Source: Onchidella celtica
Taxonomy: Eukaryota > Mollusca > Gastropoda > Systellommatophora > Onchidiidae
Assembly (NCBI GenBank): GCA_963931925.1
Contig: OZ007570.1
Location: forward strand, 24,870,408-24,934,407
DNA: 64,000 nt
Direction: 5' to 3'
The position numbers and the translations under genes are program-made. Of the stretch, positions 10,401-25,400 are shown in pieces. The notes beneath the pieces are model-generated. The model made no database searches, was not told the DNA's origin, and saw only the letters and a program-made list of their open reading frames with translations. How positions within the stretch are numbered: position 1 is the first letter of the stretch; each line of letters begins with the position of its first letter.

Positions 10401-13400
10401 TTTCAAAACAAAATTCAATTTTAAATACTGAACATGTTAAATATTCTGATGGAATAGAAAATTATACCAATAAGGTTCATTTTTTGAAACATTGATAGTA
10501 TAACAGCATTCTGGTGGCATGGAAAAAACACATTTTGCCAATTTTTTTTTGTGTGAAAGGGCTGCCAAACTGTTTTCTGTTTTGTAGCCATTGTATGGAG
10601 GTTATCAATTTAAAAATAATCCTTTGTATTTTTGTATAAAACATGTGAGTTATGGTACTTTATGTGCCAGCCTGTTTGAAGAAGAATTGAAACTCTTGAG
10701 AGAGCAAGACTACAGGTCTTTAGAGAAAGAGAGCCCCAGTCAAACATGTGTTTTGCCCCTTAACATCCTTATTTTGACTGAGCCTGAAGACAAGATAGTT
10801 GAAGTCACACTGAATTACTATCATCAGCTGTTTGTTTTCTGCCATTCTTTCAGTGTCTTGGTATGACTGAGTATTGTGATGAGCTTGTTTTAAACATGAA
10901 GGAGTCTTTGGTTGTTCAGCCAGCCTCTTTGGAGATTGCCACCATTCGTAAAAAGCAAGGAGATGAACTGGTAAGAAGATTGAATGTTTTGCCAAGTTGG
11001 TAAGGTATCCCCAAAAAATCGTTTATTATTATTTATTAAAGATTTAAAGATGTATTTTTAACTTTCCGTAATTTATCAGAAATGTTTACTGTAATTATTT
11101 ATATGACTTTGAATTTCTTCATGACAGCAGATATGTAGTGAATTTGTTTTTTGGATTCGGGAGTTTGGAGCCTATTCCTGCATTTTGCACAATCAACTTT
11201 TTGAGTTTTAGCTGAAGTAGTTATGTATTTTGAGTTTATTGTGTTGTGGGAAAACAGTGTCTTATTGATATACAACTAGCAGAATTTTCCAGAATATATT
11301 GTCGGGCACTAGTGCTTTTTCTTCGGACGAATAGCTTCAGATTAATTTGATTAAATCTATTCTGCAGGGTATGAACATTCAGTCATCTTACTATGGAATC
11401 CATGTCATTGGAAATATAAAGGAAATGGTAAGAGATTTTGTTGATTGTATTGATAGTATTTTAGACAGTTATCTCTTGTCCTGAGGAAAGTTCTCTTTGA
11501 CATTACATCATTATTACATTTAAATTTTTGAACTGCCAAATTCTGACATGATCATGGCTTTGTTTATTCAGTATGTCTGCATATGTTGGTGGCTTTGTTG
11601 TTTTCTTTGTTTTGCATATGAGTCAGTTCAAATTTTGAGAAACGGTGGGAAATAAAGAGGCAAGTCGAGTAAAGTTTTATACATAAGCATGTTATAAAAT
11701 ATTTATTAGTCATTTAGTTTTTGCTTGTAGATCTGTGGGATAAGAAGGAAATTTGTCTTGTGTGTCATTTTAGAAGAATGAGTGGCAGACATTTGTTGTT
11801 CTTGGTCATGATTATTTCTTACTAGACATGTGGGATGAGCAAAGAGTTTGAAAACTTTTGTCTCCTCCTCAGTCACCGGCGGACCTGTGCAGCAAAATAG
11901 AGAAAGGAGATGAAGTTTTGCAGGTCAACAATAAGACTGTGGTAAGTTTGCACTTTTTTTAATCTACAAATTTAACTCTTTCCATGCCACATTGTTTTTC
12001 AGGTCTGTGCCAGATTAATTTCCGATCTTAAAATCAAACCCATGGTGGCTTATTTAAACAGCGTATAGCAATGCAGTATATGGAGGAAAGGGTCATGTAT
12101 TATATGTCACTGTGTTGGAAAATGGCTCAGCTGTGTGGAGAAAGTAAGGAATTCATGAAAAAGGGACAAATAATTGTATAGGGAGGAATGAAAGAGGAGA
12201 CATCCTGAAACGGGAGATAATTTTATTCATAATTTTTTGTACTCACACCAATCCAGAGTATTCAGGTGTGTTGCTATCCAATTACCTCTGCATATAATTC
12301 ATAGTGTATCCATTTATTGATGTACAGGTTTTTACAGAATTGAAATATCTCAATTAATTCAAAAGTAATGGCCTTTTTAGTGTTCCTAATTCGCAGATAA
12401 AAAAATTGAAAAAAAAAAATCACAAGTTCGAGAAAAACGCTTTGCCAACAATGAAAACTGCACTGACGCTTCAAATTTCGTCACCGGAAGGTCGTCCTAG
12501 TTTTTATATGAACTTATGTTGATATAAAAACTCGAAACAAACTTGTACAAAACAATATAAGTCAGCCCCGATTCATCGGCGATTGGCACAGATTCGAAAG
12601 GCGGAAGCACCGATATATCGGCGATTGGCATGGAAAGAGTTAAATACAGTTTTAAATTTATGTTGTCTTACATAAAAACTGATCTGACAGCTTGTGGCAA
12701 ATGACTGAAATTCTTGCAGGCCTTATTTAGATGGGTCTAGCTGCCTTTTTATGTTTATTTCCCTTTGTTGTGTTGATTTCAGGTAGAGTCTCAATAAATT
12801 TGAGGTTGTGTAGTTTATTTTTCCTTGTGAGGTCTTTCCATTGGCAGATCGAAAAAATCATTGCACTGAGCTTTGAGCCCGTTGTAATTTTGTCAGTTGT
12901 CTCCCTTTGTTCTAATTTTTTTTTTTTATATTAATGTTCTGAGAATTGAGGAGTGCATTTTCGTTTTTGTTATTTTTATCATGCATGTATTTTTTTTTGT
13001 TACGATTCATACTGTCTTCCCTGAGTTCTTTCTTTTTATATTGTTTTTATTCAATTTAGATTTCAATTCAGATTTACTGGCAATTAAGTCAGTGCACCCA
13101 GGTGTGATTTTGTCAGTTGTCTCTCTCTTTATGGTCATATTTTTTTTGGATGTTCTGAGAATTACTAAGTAACGCATTTTAGTTTGTTGTTTATTTATTT
13201 ATTTTATTTTTTTGTTACAACTCATACTGTTTTCACTGTGTTCTTGCATTTTTCTTCTGTATTTATTCACTTTTTTCTTTCTCTCTGTCTTTCATCTTCT
13301 CAGAATTTCTTTATTTTCTGTTTTTTTAAATTAATCTTTAGTTTATTGTTTGGCTATCATCAAGTTTGACTTTTAACTTTTGTTGTAATTTCCCTTATCT

Positions 13401-16400
13401 AAATAGCTTGGCTGGCAGCTTGCCAAGTTGGTTGCTGCTCTGAAACAGAAACCTAAAGAAGTGACCATGTTACTGAAGAAACGACCCAGGCACACAACTC
13501 CTTATGGAAACGTTCCCAATAAACGCCAGCAATCAAGAGGGTGGGTAGTATGTCCATCAACCTTGATCAGTTATTGATATAATCGTATTGAGCAGTGAGT
13601 GGTTGGTGAGCACTTCTGGTAGGGTCTCCTTTTGTCCCGTCATTTTGTTGTATTCTTCCTATACAGTCTTACATTTTCCTCGCATAATATGACTGTTAAG
13701 CTGAGTTTTCATGCATATGGAAACATGAAAAAAATCCATCAAATAGTAAAAAGAAACAGTGTTTCATTGAGAACAGAAGTGACGGTTCCGTACACGTTGA
13801 AAGCATTCTTTCTATTTCACCTCTTGAAGAGTTTTTGACGTTTATGTCGCTGTTTTAGTTTCCATGAATTATAGTGTCGACTGGCTTTCTCCAAACTCAA
13901 ACTCACATGCAAACACCATCATGTCAGGAACAATCTGCAATTTATTTTACCAGTGGTGTCACTGAGTAAATGTATGTGTGGATTTGCCAATTTTATTTTC
14001 TTCAGATGGAGTATTTTGATTTTGTGTCATTTTACTAAATTACAGTGTGTTATACAACAATTATCATCAGAATATAACTATGTTGAATGAGCTTGTGGTT
14101 CTGTCTGCATTAATTATGTTGATTAGAAATCTGATCTTCCTATTCAGTGAGAGATTCATACTTCTGTGTCCTCTTGTTGCAGCCATGTTCCTTCAGTGGC
14201 AACTCTGCCCAAGACAATGAAAAAGCGAAGATCTAAGGATGGAGAAAAGCCTTTGCGACCCAAACTGGAGGAATGTGTCACTTCATCTGTACCCACAGGG
14301 GATATTTACATTACCAAGTGAGTGGTGTGCTATAGTTTTTATGTCTTTTTGTTCTTGTTAGGCCTCATCCTTTCACTGATAGATGTAGTCCTATGCCAGT
14401 GATCTCTGTTCTTCTTTGTTTTTTTTGTCTGTCTTGTCCATGCCTGTCCATCTGTCTGCACAGTATCAGCTTTTTGGGTCTGCAGACTCCCAAAATTGGG
14501 CAAAAATTTATAGTCATCAACTTTCAGACAGTCAGGAAGACAAGAATTATCGCAAGGAACAGATTTTGCAAATTAACAAGGATTAAGGAAATGTCTTGTC
14601 ATCTGAAAACATCTTTGTAAAAAATTTTGAGAACTAGAGACCTCTTACCAAAATCAGTAAGTTGTTAGAGACAGAAAATATTTTTCTTGAGTTTATGGCA
14701 AAGTTTTTCATTGAAGGGTAAAAATTATGCAACATTTTGGGATAGCTGGTATGAAGTTTTAAAATTTGTAGTCAAAAACATAAGAGTAACCTGTGTGGCA
14801 GTGATCAAGTCTTATATGACTCGGTGGCAACTTCAAACGGCTGTAATTCTGCTCAAACTTGTATCTTGGACTTGATACCTAGAATTTGCTTTTCTAGAGG
14901 CCTATCAAAAAATCTGTGAATTCCACGGGTCACTTGCACTGAGTGATCACCAAGTTTTGACTGCTATATCACATCGAGTTATTGAAGACCCATCACTTGC
15001 TAAGTGCTACTGGTGATCGAGTTGTATGAGACTAAGTGCCATCTTTCCAAACATTTTAAAGATGGGAAACAACCGATGCATGTGGTCCACACAGATCTTT
15101 GAAGGGAAAACATACAAGTCTAATATGACCCAACTACCAGTGCCTCAGTTTGAGTAATTGTGTCTTACCCGAGACACAGGATACCGAGACGGATCAATTT
15201 GTCATTTTCCATCCGTCGACTTGCACACGTATCATCCATGTCAACAATGCAACAATTTACACCACACTCCTTCATAATTGAATGAAGAAGAGTAGTACCA
15301 TAGAACTCTGTGAGTAGTGCTCACCATGTTTATATGGGCACAAGTTGTGCACATATAGTGAAAGAAGGAATGCTTCGTCTCGGCAGGAGCGAAGCGTGGC
15401 CTTCTGCAGAGGATAATCAGAATGTAGGCTAGTAAGACCGTTGTAGTAGGACGTATCGCTACATCACATTCACATAGAAATACATACATGTGACTAAAAC
15501 AATGGAAAGGGTGCTATGCATTGCAAAATCTAAAGAGCTGACTATGCTTGTCGGGACAGGAATGCAGCAATTTACAAGCTAAACTAATCTGAAAATACCA
15601 TCCATTCATACTTAACAGACTTATAGACGCACATTTTTTATCCATTTTTTTAAATATAAGGGCAAGTTTTCATTGTCATATTCATAGCGACGACGTGCCT
15701 GCTCCAGTTGTAACTGGGGTGCAATGGCACAAAGGCAAAATTTCCCAAATGGGATTAAAGAGTTATACAAATACAAATACAAACAAATAGCCAGAGATAT
15801 TGTTATTCTACCATCTCATAAAGTTTCTCGAAAAGGACCCATTAAGCAGAAAGTGCTTAAGTGGCATTTCTGTGACACAACACTGTGCGGCAATCTCGTA
15901 GAAGTGGCTATCTGCTGTTGTGGCATGGGTTTGATCGACCTATCCAGCGAACTGATGTTCTTGATATGTTCGACTGATTTTGATCACAGTTGTATCTAGA
16001 TCTAGACTATAATTGTTATGCTTTGATAGCTCTTGCTGTGCATAGATTAAATTATTCTTAGATTACCTCAAACAAAGAAAAAACCCTCACAAACTCTTTC
16101 ACTCTACTCTTTACCTTTCGAGTAGGATGAAAACGACCGCATAGTGAAAAGCCTTCGTAGTAAAATCAGGTCAAACTTTGATTATGATCCTATTTTTTCC
16201 CCCACTCTTCTGCTGCCCGCGGTGCCGCTTCGACGAGGCTATGCGCAAGCTGGCTTCTGGGTGTAGTCAAGTCTTCTTCGTTTTTGTTAATCACTGATTA
16301 TGGACCAGTTCATAATGTGTAGGTCCCTATATAAAGATGCTTTTCGGTGAGGGGTGTTGGACTATAAATAACGCAAATAGTGAGGTAGAATAGAATGCTG

Positions 16401-19400
16401 AACTGACTAAATGGACTTGGAGTTGGGCTCGAACTGATAAGCATAGTAATCCTAGAATTAATATTCGAAGGGTAATCGCTGATTATTTGATTATGAGGAA
16501 GCCTCGCCCTTGCGTCTCGGTATTGTGTCTCAGATCTTACATGACAGAAGCATTTTAACTAAAATCGCTCACCACTACCCCGGTTTTATATTTGTTTTCA
16601 AGTGAGAATCAAAATTCACAGAAGACTGAAATAGCTTTTCTTCTTTTGATTAAAGTCCACTTTCTAAAATGTAAAATCCATTCATTGTGAAGACAGTTAT
16701 AACTAAAATACTGTAACTATCCAGAGTCAAAAACACACCTTCTCCTTTGAGTCTGTATTTTTTAAATTTATTTTTTATTTATTTTTTTGTGTAATGTCAA
16801 CTTTTATCTGCTTTATTCACATCAGGGGACCAAGATTTTTGCCACCGGTTTTATTATTTTGATGTTATCCAGAACTTATGCAATACCCATTTGTTGCCCA
16901 TTCATTCCCTTCCAAATGATATGTATCCCATGTTTTTCTCTATTGTCTCCCCCTTCTGGGGCTCCATGAACCATTCCATCACCCAGAGGTCCATAATCAT
17001 CTCCTCCCTGTATTTGCCTCACATTTTGGCATGCACGCACACATGCACATGTGCATGCCTACATACACACATACAAGCAGCATACATACAAAAATTATGT
17101 AATTTCTCTTGTCCAACCCCCTCCTTCAGTATTTTGCATCTCTCTTCCTATATCATGATCTGTATTGTGCTCCAGGCCCACTGCAAATGTTTTTTGTTTT
17201 TTTCTGTCCTTTGATTCTTACCTTTACCTTAGCTGGAAGAAGACCAAGCATTATAGACCAAGTGCAAGTTCTAATCTTCAGTGGTTATGTAATTGCTAAT
17301 ATTGATAGATGGGGCACCCGTAATGACACATGTTGTTCTGCATTCCATCTTGGGGTTGGGGTTAGTTACCACTTTCTCATACATGTATTATCAGGAAGCC
17401 GATTCATATTTTTAAAAACTATGCAAATTAACAAGGTCAGTGATATAGTATTCCGGTGTGTGTTCTATGTCATCGAATTGTGTGTGTTGTACGGATATGC
17501 GCGTCCCTTTCAAAAAGGTGATTTTATTGATTGTTTATATGTCAAAGTCCTTCATCAGAGAGAGTGAGATTGAAAACCGTGATTTTATTTATTGTTAATG
17601 TTTCAAAGTCATTCGTTAGGGAGAGTGAGATCGAAAATCGTGATTTTATTTATTGTTAATGTTTCAGAGTCGTTCATCAGAGAGAGTGAGACCGAAAATC
17701 GTGAATGTATTTATTGTTAATGTTGACTCAAACACAACGCGCGGTTGCTTTTTAATACGTCCATGTATCGCGACCATGTTTACCATTGACGCACACTCAA
17801 TATCAGATTACTCATTCTGTCTGAGACCTTGGCATGTTCATTACATGAGTTAGCTGTCATTTATTATTTTATTATATTTTATTTTATACTCCCCGGGAGA
17901 ATAGTTCTGTAAAAAAAAAAAGAAAACATTTGGTGCCCGGGCAGTTCTTGGAACAAGATTAAAATGTGGCCTAAAAAGATTCTATATTAGGAATAATAAC
18001 AAAACATTACCATAAGTGGATGGATGGTGAGGACAAAACTGTTAAGAAATCACAAAGTTTATTCTTGTTTACAATGAGGAGCATATTAGCAAGAGCAATT
18101 ATCTATTCAGATGGGGCATCTACAGAAAGCCGGCTATGAATGTAACCAATTTTATTCACATCGAAAGTGTCACTTGAAAGATATCGCGGAAGCAACCCGA
18201 AATAACGGGGTAGTGTTTCTCAATGCAGTGAATTTTTCCCCAGGAGCCAAACTTTCATGTTTCGTTTTTGAATCATCACTGCCATCAGTCCGCGCACCCC
18301 GCTCTCCCGCCAACTTTTCATTCCCGACTGCGCCCCCCCCCCCCTCCAAGAAAAAGGGCTTACAATAAACGCGCTTACAACTTTTTTTTTAGGGGATGGG
18401 GGGGGGGGGCTGGGGGCCCTAACTTGATGGGATTTCCTGAGTGATCAGAAATTTGTCATCTCCAGTGAGCACGATGAAGTTACAATTTTTAATAGGCCAT
18501 TTGCGAAAGCAAAGCCACTGCTCATGTCCTCGAGATTCAATTAATACGTTCATTCACAATAATGACTCACAAGAAAGCAACAACAACAGCAGCCACAACA
18601 CAACCAATCATGTTTATTACCAACGGTTAGATGTTGAAAAAAAAAAAAAAAGGTAGTTTAAACGGGTAGTTAAAGGGGAAAATCCCTACATTTTATTTTT
18701 CTGTTTTGAGCGGCCGATTTACACACACGATTGAGTCTAAAAGTGCGTGAGAAAATCAAAAGTTGTAAAAGTTCATGAATTTTAACATATGAACATATAG
18801 CTGACATGAAATTGCCCTCCCCCCTTTATTTTTTTCAAGGGTTGGCAAAATCGGGACTCCCATCTGTCTTCCTGCATTGAATAAGTACTCGATAACCCAT
18901 TGTTTGTCATTTTAGCGTGATCTTGATACTACACTTATCAACACACTCAACAATCCGATCAGCGTACAGCCACACCCCGTGCGGCGGTCAGCCCCACTCT
19001 AACTCATCCATATCGAGTCAGCGATTCTTCAAAAAACAACAACAACAAAAAACGTTGACGGAGGGTGTTCTATGAGTAGCGGGTGAAAGTCGCAGCAGTA
19101 TGCGCACAGGGTATTATATCGACACGATGATTCACTGAACACCGTGACCATAGATGTACTATAGTACTACATTTATGATCGTGTCATTAGCGTAGTCTGT
19201 GTCAGTCGTAAATGGAAGATAATAAAAACATTATTAGAACGTAGTCCCCACGACTTCTAATGTTTTATGTCACGACAAACATTAAGCAGTGCATGATATT
19301 TGAACGTTATAAATTTGTTATCAACTGAGGCGTGGGGGGGGGGGGGCCCTTTGCAATGTCGTAAAATTCCTCTCTAGGAATAACTGACTGTAGATATAGG

Positions 19401-22400
19401 CACACATCTACTTTGTACACACTCTCCGCTAGCTGACTGTTCCAGGCAAGTGACTCTGAAAGAGGAAACTCAGCTTGACGCGACCGTGTTGAAATTTCAA
19501 AAAGTAAATACGTTTCATGGGACTTACTTGGTCGACGCTGAATTCTGAGAGAGGGAAGGATTTATGGCGGAGAGTTGCCTTATATCTCAATACCGGTATG
19601 TGTGTTTGTGTTTGAAAATGGAGAGGGTGGGGTGCAATCGAGAAATAAGGTATTTACAGAATCGAGATAAGCAATATGTTTATTTCTATAGGGCATGCGC
19701 CATATCGTGGATCCAAAAACCATCTGAGAACCCTTTACAGTGTGAAATGGCCTCTGGGAGGCAGTTTTGTGAAAGCTGCCTATGGAATTGTATTCAGAAA
19801 CTGGTATGTAAATTTACAGCAGGGTGGAGAAGATGAATGGGGAGAGCCCGTAGAACAGGAACAACTGCAGCAAAATTTTCGCTATTGTACAGGTTGTCAC
19901 GTTTTGCACACACAGCTTTGTTTGCACGTACGCAAGGTGGAGCAGCTTCTGTCTTTACTTCTGTGTGTGGACAAAAAAAAAGAAACCAACAAAACACCAT
20001 AAAATGTTACCTTCTAACAGGTCTTTCCCTACGCCTCGTTTTTAAGCAACATTTTTTTTAACAGTAACTTTGGAACCTTCAAACTCCATGCACTTCTTAC
20101 TGATAATTATCTTGAGGACGATGTCGGATAACATTCATCTAAATCCAGAGGACGTCACTATAAGGATATTATCAACTCCACTGTAGCACTGACACAAACT
20201 GCATTAATAACTATAATTGTGTACTGCGATTTGCAGTCAACAGACTGCCCCGTGCGCACACTGCTGCAGCTCCCACTCGTTGGGCATAGGCTTCCCCCCC
20301 TCCCTTTTTTTGGTGGTCTTTTTAAATCACCGAGGTAGTTGGGATGCCTCAGGGTAAGGTGGTGACCGTAAAGAATCGATGAGAGGGTAGGCTGGCTGGT
20401 TAGCTGGATTTAAAGACTTGAGGTGCTTTTGTTGGTTTGGTTTAGGTCGGTTTGTGATATGACGAGGGCGGCTAAAAAGCCTAATACCTTTAGAACACAG
20501 TGCAAAGGTATGAAAGAAAGATGTATGATTTGGACGTTTTCTCTTCTGTCAGGTGCTAAGTATAAAAGACTAGTTTATGACTTCGGAAGTTTTCTCTCAA
20601 GTGATGAGGTTTCCTGATCTCCTTTTTTTATTTTTACAAAAGTATTGTGAATATTATGTCTGCTTCATCATTAAATATTAATTGGGAGTATTTGCCTGAT
20701 TTGTCAGACCTCCTGCTTCAAATTTTATCAGGAATAAAAGGTGCAGTCACGCCATCAGCCCAATCTTAACATTGATATCCGTATTTGGAAGTACTAGGAA
20801 GAAGGAAGTAGATGACAGTGTGGAAATCAAATGGATTGGGACCCCTACCCCCCCCCCCCCCCCTTACTTCTTTGTTTCGTTATTGCATTCTTTATCGCAC
20901 CCTGGAACTATCCTGGATAGTTTGCGCCAACGCTGCATTTAAACTGTCAGCTATGTGTGCGTCCGTTTACCAGACTGACAGGTTTTCCTGCGCGTTTATG
21001 CATTAATGGTGTTGTGCATTCTCTTTTCATTTCATCATTCCATGACTTGGGGTGTCTACAGTAGGAAAAGGAGGGCAGGGAAGAGTTAGAGCAAAATCCC
21101 TACCCCTTCCCGTTTTCACAAGAAGGAACTTCGAGTTGAGATTTCAATACCCAGGTTAACACACTACCAGTGAATCAGACCTGTCGGGGAAAAGGGGCCT
21201 GGAAATGAAACTCATATTGTCAATAGAAATGCAAACTGGTTCAGCTCGGCTGGCTTTGGACTTGTCGTGATATCATGGCCTGTACTTGCGCTCTGTCATG
21301 TCCTTGTCAATTAAAGTTCCTTGTTGGGCGAAGGGGACTGGAAAATGAAGCAAGTATAGGCGCTGCTCTCTGCTGTGTTTTTCACAACGCTCGGTTGGGG
21401 ACTATAGATACCAGTCACCCCTGCTTCTTCTACCACGGTTTCAACTACAGATACACTTTGGAAACTTCTACTGACGTTTTTCAGTGCATGTTTTTCGTGT
21501 TGGACGCCCGATTTACGGCCAAGATTGGTTTCCTCCTCTGAGGTGGAGTGGTGTGAGTAATGACTTTGAATCAGGTTACTTTTTCTAATGTTAAACAAAA
21601 TTTAATGCTTTTTTTTTTTCAAAATTTTTTTTTCTATTGTGTTGGTTGACATCTTCTCTGTCACAACATATATGAAAGTGCCAATTTTGTCATTCCTGCT
21701 TCTCGACTTTGGTCCCGGGTGCTGCTGTGACGGTGTGTGTGCCAAATGACTTCCGTCTTTTCATGATCGATCTCTGCACTTGTTGGCATATCGACAGGAT
21801 GTGTAGTTGTGGGTTACATTCTCATGCTTGGTTTACCAAACGACTGATTTACTGAAACAACCTCATTACATCATTATCGCTGAGTACACTCGCCGTTTTA
21901 TTAGAATGTAAAAGATCGAACCCTGGCCTAGCATATCGGGTTTATTGTCTACCTCTGAAAATAACCACGACGGTACCCCCCCCCCCTCCTATAAACAGTA
22001 ATCTCAACAGTGGACATTACAATGCAGGTGATATAATGTGCATGCTACTCCTTTTATACTGTCAGTTATCAGAGGTGATTCACCACTACCTCGCGATTAA
22101 CGAGCTTGGGGCGTACAACGTGATTTAATTATTATGTCTGGCTCTTCTGGGGCACCATCATAACTTTTAATTTACTTGTTGAAACAATGTTTCTATTTAT
22201 TATACATACGTCGCCAGAACAGCAGAGCCCAACTGCATACATCGGCGAGCTGTTACTGGACCTTGTCAGTGAACCGTGAAGAACGCAATATAGCCGTTAT
22301 CGTGCGGACACGCCTAAAATGTAAACTCAACAATTAAAAAGGAAAACAACAATAAGGAGCAGCGACTGTGCAACTTGTGTTGGCAAATGTTAACTATCAA

Positions 22401-25400
22401 TTTTTATGAACTTACAAAAAAACAAAAAAAACCCACGACTGTACTGCAATGACCCTGCTAATGCCTGTTCTTCTTAGATATGTTCAGTTGTTGCTGTCTT
22501 TGACACATCTGTGGCTTGTCAATACTGCATGAGACAGGTAGTATTGATTTGTTCCGAAAGAAATAGAGTCGCTGTCAGTTCACGAAATAAAGTATAGTTA
22601 AACAGCCCTAAACTTACTGCTAGAACAATTAGTTGTATAGTTTTACCGCATCTTTTCTATTGATTGCAACTCTTTACCGGCGGTCGTAGCAACATTTTGA
22701 ACGGTAATGGTCGCAACATCATTCGCTAAATTACCGCAGTCAATGCCGTATTACCATCCTTAAGACACTGCTTTGTCACACTGTTATCAGTCGTATGTCA
22801 GTGCCAAAACAAAAAATCAAGTGTAGCTGCTACCTTTGTTGCCACCGCTGGTTCTTATATTAACATTACTGCTTTGACCTGCTTCTGCTGACTTATTTTG
22901 GCACATTTGCAAACACTTTTATCCCAGCATCCTTTTTTTTACATCTACCGCTACCATTGAAGTACAAACATACATGTACAGTACTCCTGCTACAGTCCAC
23001 AAAAACATCTATTTCAGCTAGCACTATAGCTTCACGTCTACATGGTCTTCTCCCTCCCTCCTCTCTCTCTCTCTTTTCACCTAAGCCCCCTGCCTTCATT
23101 GCTACCGAGACGCCCGCTGTAACTGTACGGCCGCTGCGGCCTTTATTAATACATGTAATCACTTACTGCAGTGCTGATATTAACACTGAAACTAATGATT
23201 TATACCAAAAAGTACCACTGCTAACTTCAGCAAATGCTTACACTATTTTCTCATGCTGCAAACGCACTGTTGCCCATTCCCACTCTCCTTGTAGTAGTTA
23301 TTTATTATTTCTAGGATCGTCATGGCGGATTACAGGTTACAATTCAATTCTGAAATCCACCCTCCTCTATGTGTTGCTAGTGGCCTAATATTAACAATAC
23401 AGTTGCAACTGTCGTTTGCTAATTCTGCCCTTACTGAAACATTGTTACTGTTCAATTGTTTATACCATTGAGCCAGGCCCAACCAGCCCCCCCCCCCCAC
23501 CCCAATTTATAGTATTACTTGGTTGTGCCACAACAGAACACCACCTTTTTTTTGTTTGTTTTTTATAGTGTGTACCATCATTATCATTATAATGCTGAAA
23601 TCAGATTATAGTAAATACTGCCTTTTGTTATTGCATAGCAGAACTGCTGACATCATAAAGCATTGCTTACTGCCTTGTGTTAAGTTTTTGTTTCAAGGAT
23701 CAAACCAAGTAACACCATCATCTTTCTCTCCTCAGAGAATCCCCTGAAGACAACATAGATGGCAATGACACAGATAATGACGTGTTCCGCAGTGGATCAG
23801 AGTCTCCACAGTTCACACTCCCAGTGATTGTTGACACCAAGCAACGGCGGGCCACTGTCAGCGGTGGTTCCCCGACCTTCGAAAGACCTTCATTGGTGGT
23901 GGAGGACCTTGACCCGACCCCCTTGCGACCAAAGTCCCAGGCTATCAATATGATGGAAAAGGAAGCAGCCATTGCAGCAATGCTGATGGCTGACAGCTCC
24001 TTGCAGAGAAAAGTGGCTGATGACAAACATAAAGAAAAAGGTAAGACCTTTCATATTTTGTGCTGTAACTATCATCCTTTTCTTTTTATACATTTGTCAA
24101 TAGCATATTTTTCTTTCTTTATCATGTGTATAGTAAGTCACAATTTATCAGTTTGCTGATATGTAAAATCATTATAAGGGGCAGTCCATAGAGCACCTAT
24201 GCTTGAAGGTGCGGAAAGGGGAGAGGAGGCTTGGGGGTGGGGGATTCCTCCGCCATGCCAAATGCATAAATGGGGGAGGGGGTAAGTTAGGGAGCATAGT
24301 TACACTTTTCCATTATGGTAAAGAATTTAAAAGTTTGGTTTTATTTACCTCTGTTGTTTGTTCAGCCAAGGAAGTTCTGGGATGATGTGAAAACGATGTT
24401 TGTAATAAAACAGTCAAATGGTCCATGTGATATGACATTTAAAAGCTTAAGAGCATCAAGGCCTTGTCATGGACATTCACACCCTAATGACTCTTAGCAT
24501 GCGAAAGGAAGGAGGGGGGGGGGGGGGGGGAGGTGAAGCCATGGTATAAAAAGTATAAAACATACCAGGGGTGGGGGTAGGGTGGAGGTTAACAATTGTC
24601 ACAATGGAGGTTATGTACTATATGGATGGCTCCTTATCACATCTGATAAACCAAATGGCATTGTGTTGCTTTACTGTAGCTGAGCAACTGAAATACCACT
24701 GGTCAGGTCATGCAGGTGAAAATGTTTTTTAGAAACTATTTCTTCTTCATTCCGAAAGAATACTGGGTGCCTATATAACACAGAATTTGCTTTATTTGAT
24801 CAAAACTGCATTCATTTGAAGCTAAATTTGTACTGCACTAAGCTTGTGGGAATGGTACTTACTTGGGGGACAACACTGGTGAAGATGCCTCTTATGATGA
24901 GAGTATCCGATGTGCAAGAGAATTTGAACAACAGCACCGTGTGTCAGTCCTGTGTAGCTGCGGAGTAAGATTTGAGCAAAGTCTAAGCCAGTGAATTTAG
25001 TGAATTTAGCTGAAAGGGGAACTTTTTATCAGGACAAAGGGAGGAAATGTAACTACAGGTTGAAATTTTTACTAAGTAAAAGGAAGGGAGTAATAATAAT
25101 AATAATACCGTAATAACTGACTTGATATTTCAATTAGGCCAGGGGAAGTAAATTGCAGGCTGGGCTGCCAGCCAGGGCAGTGGAGTTAAATAATTAGGGT
25201 TGAGATTTTGAATAAGGCCAGGGGAGATAAATTCCATGCACTTTAGTTAGGCCAAGGGAAGTAAAAAGGTTTAAAGTTGTCTCACGATCAGACACGGGGT
25301 TGAGCTCTACTTTTACAACGCATGTGTAAGAACGGTTAAAATTTATTTTGGATGTTTATTAGGAGTTTGGCTCTGGCGTGCCTTAGTGCTGTTGGGAATA

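Larger units (their letters stand above)
14318..23735 (+). other. CNK: CNK intron 9 (9.4 kb)
   Basis: Contains a SINE 3' fragment, a 61-bp tandem array, several poly-G and poly-C runs, and a possible internal first exon at 19564. The stretch 20050-23700 shows no further identifiable element. From 22600 to 23400 it is pyrimidine-rich with many ACTGCT-like words, perhaps a decayed triplet repeat. Confidence 0.7.

Noticed and set aside
17109-17567. 152-codon open frame in intron 9
   Set aside because: It overlaps the 61-bp tandem array, is rich in F, C and I from T-rich intron, and has no domain or splice logic.
22957-23388. 143-codon open frame in intron 9
   Set aside because: Low-complexity pyrimidine-rich sequence read through; the opposite strand is equally open.
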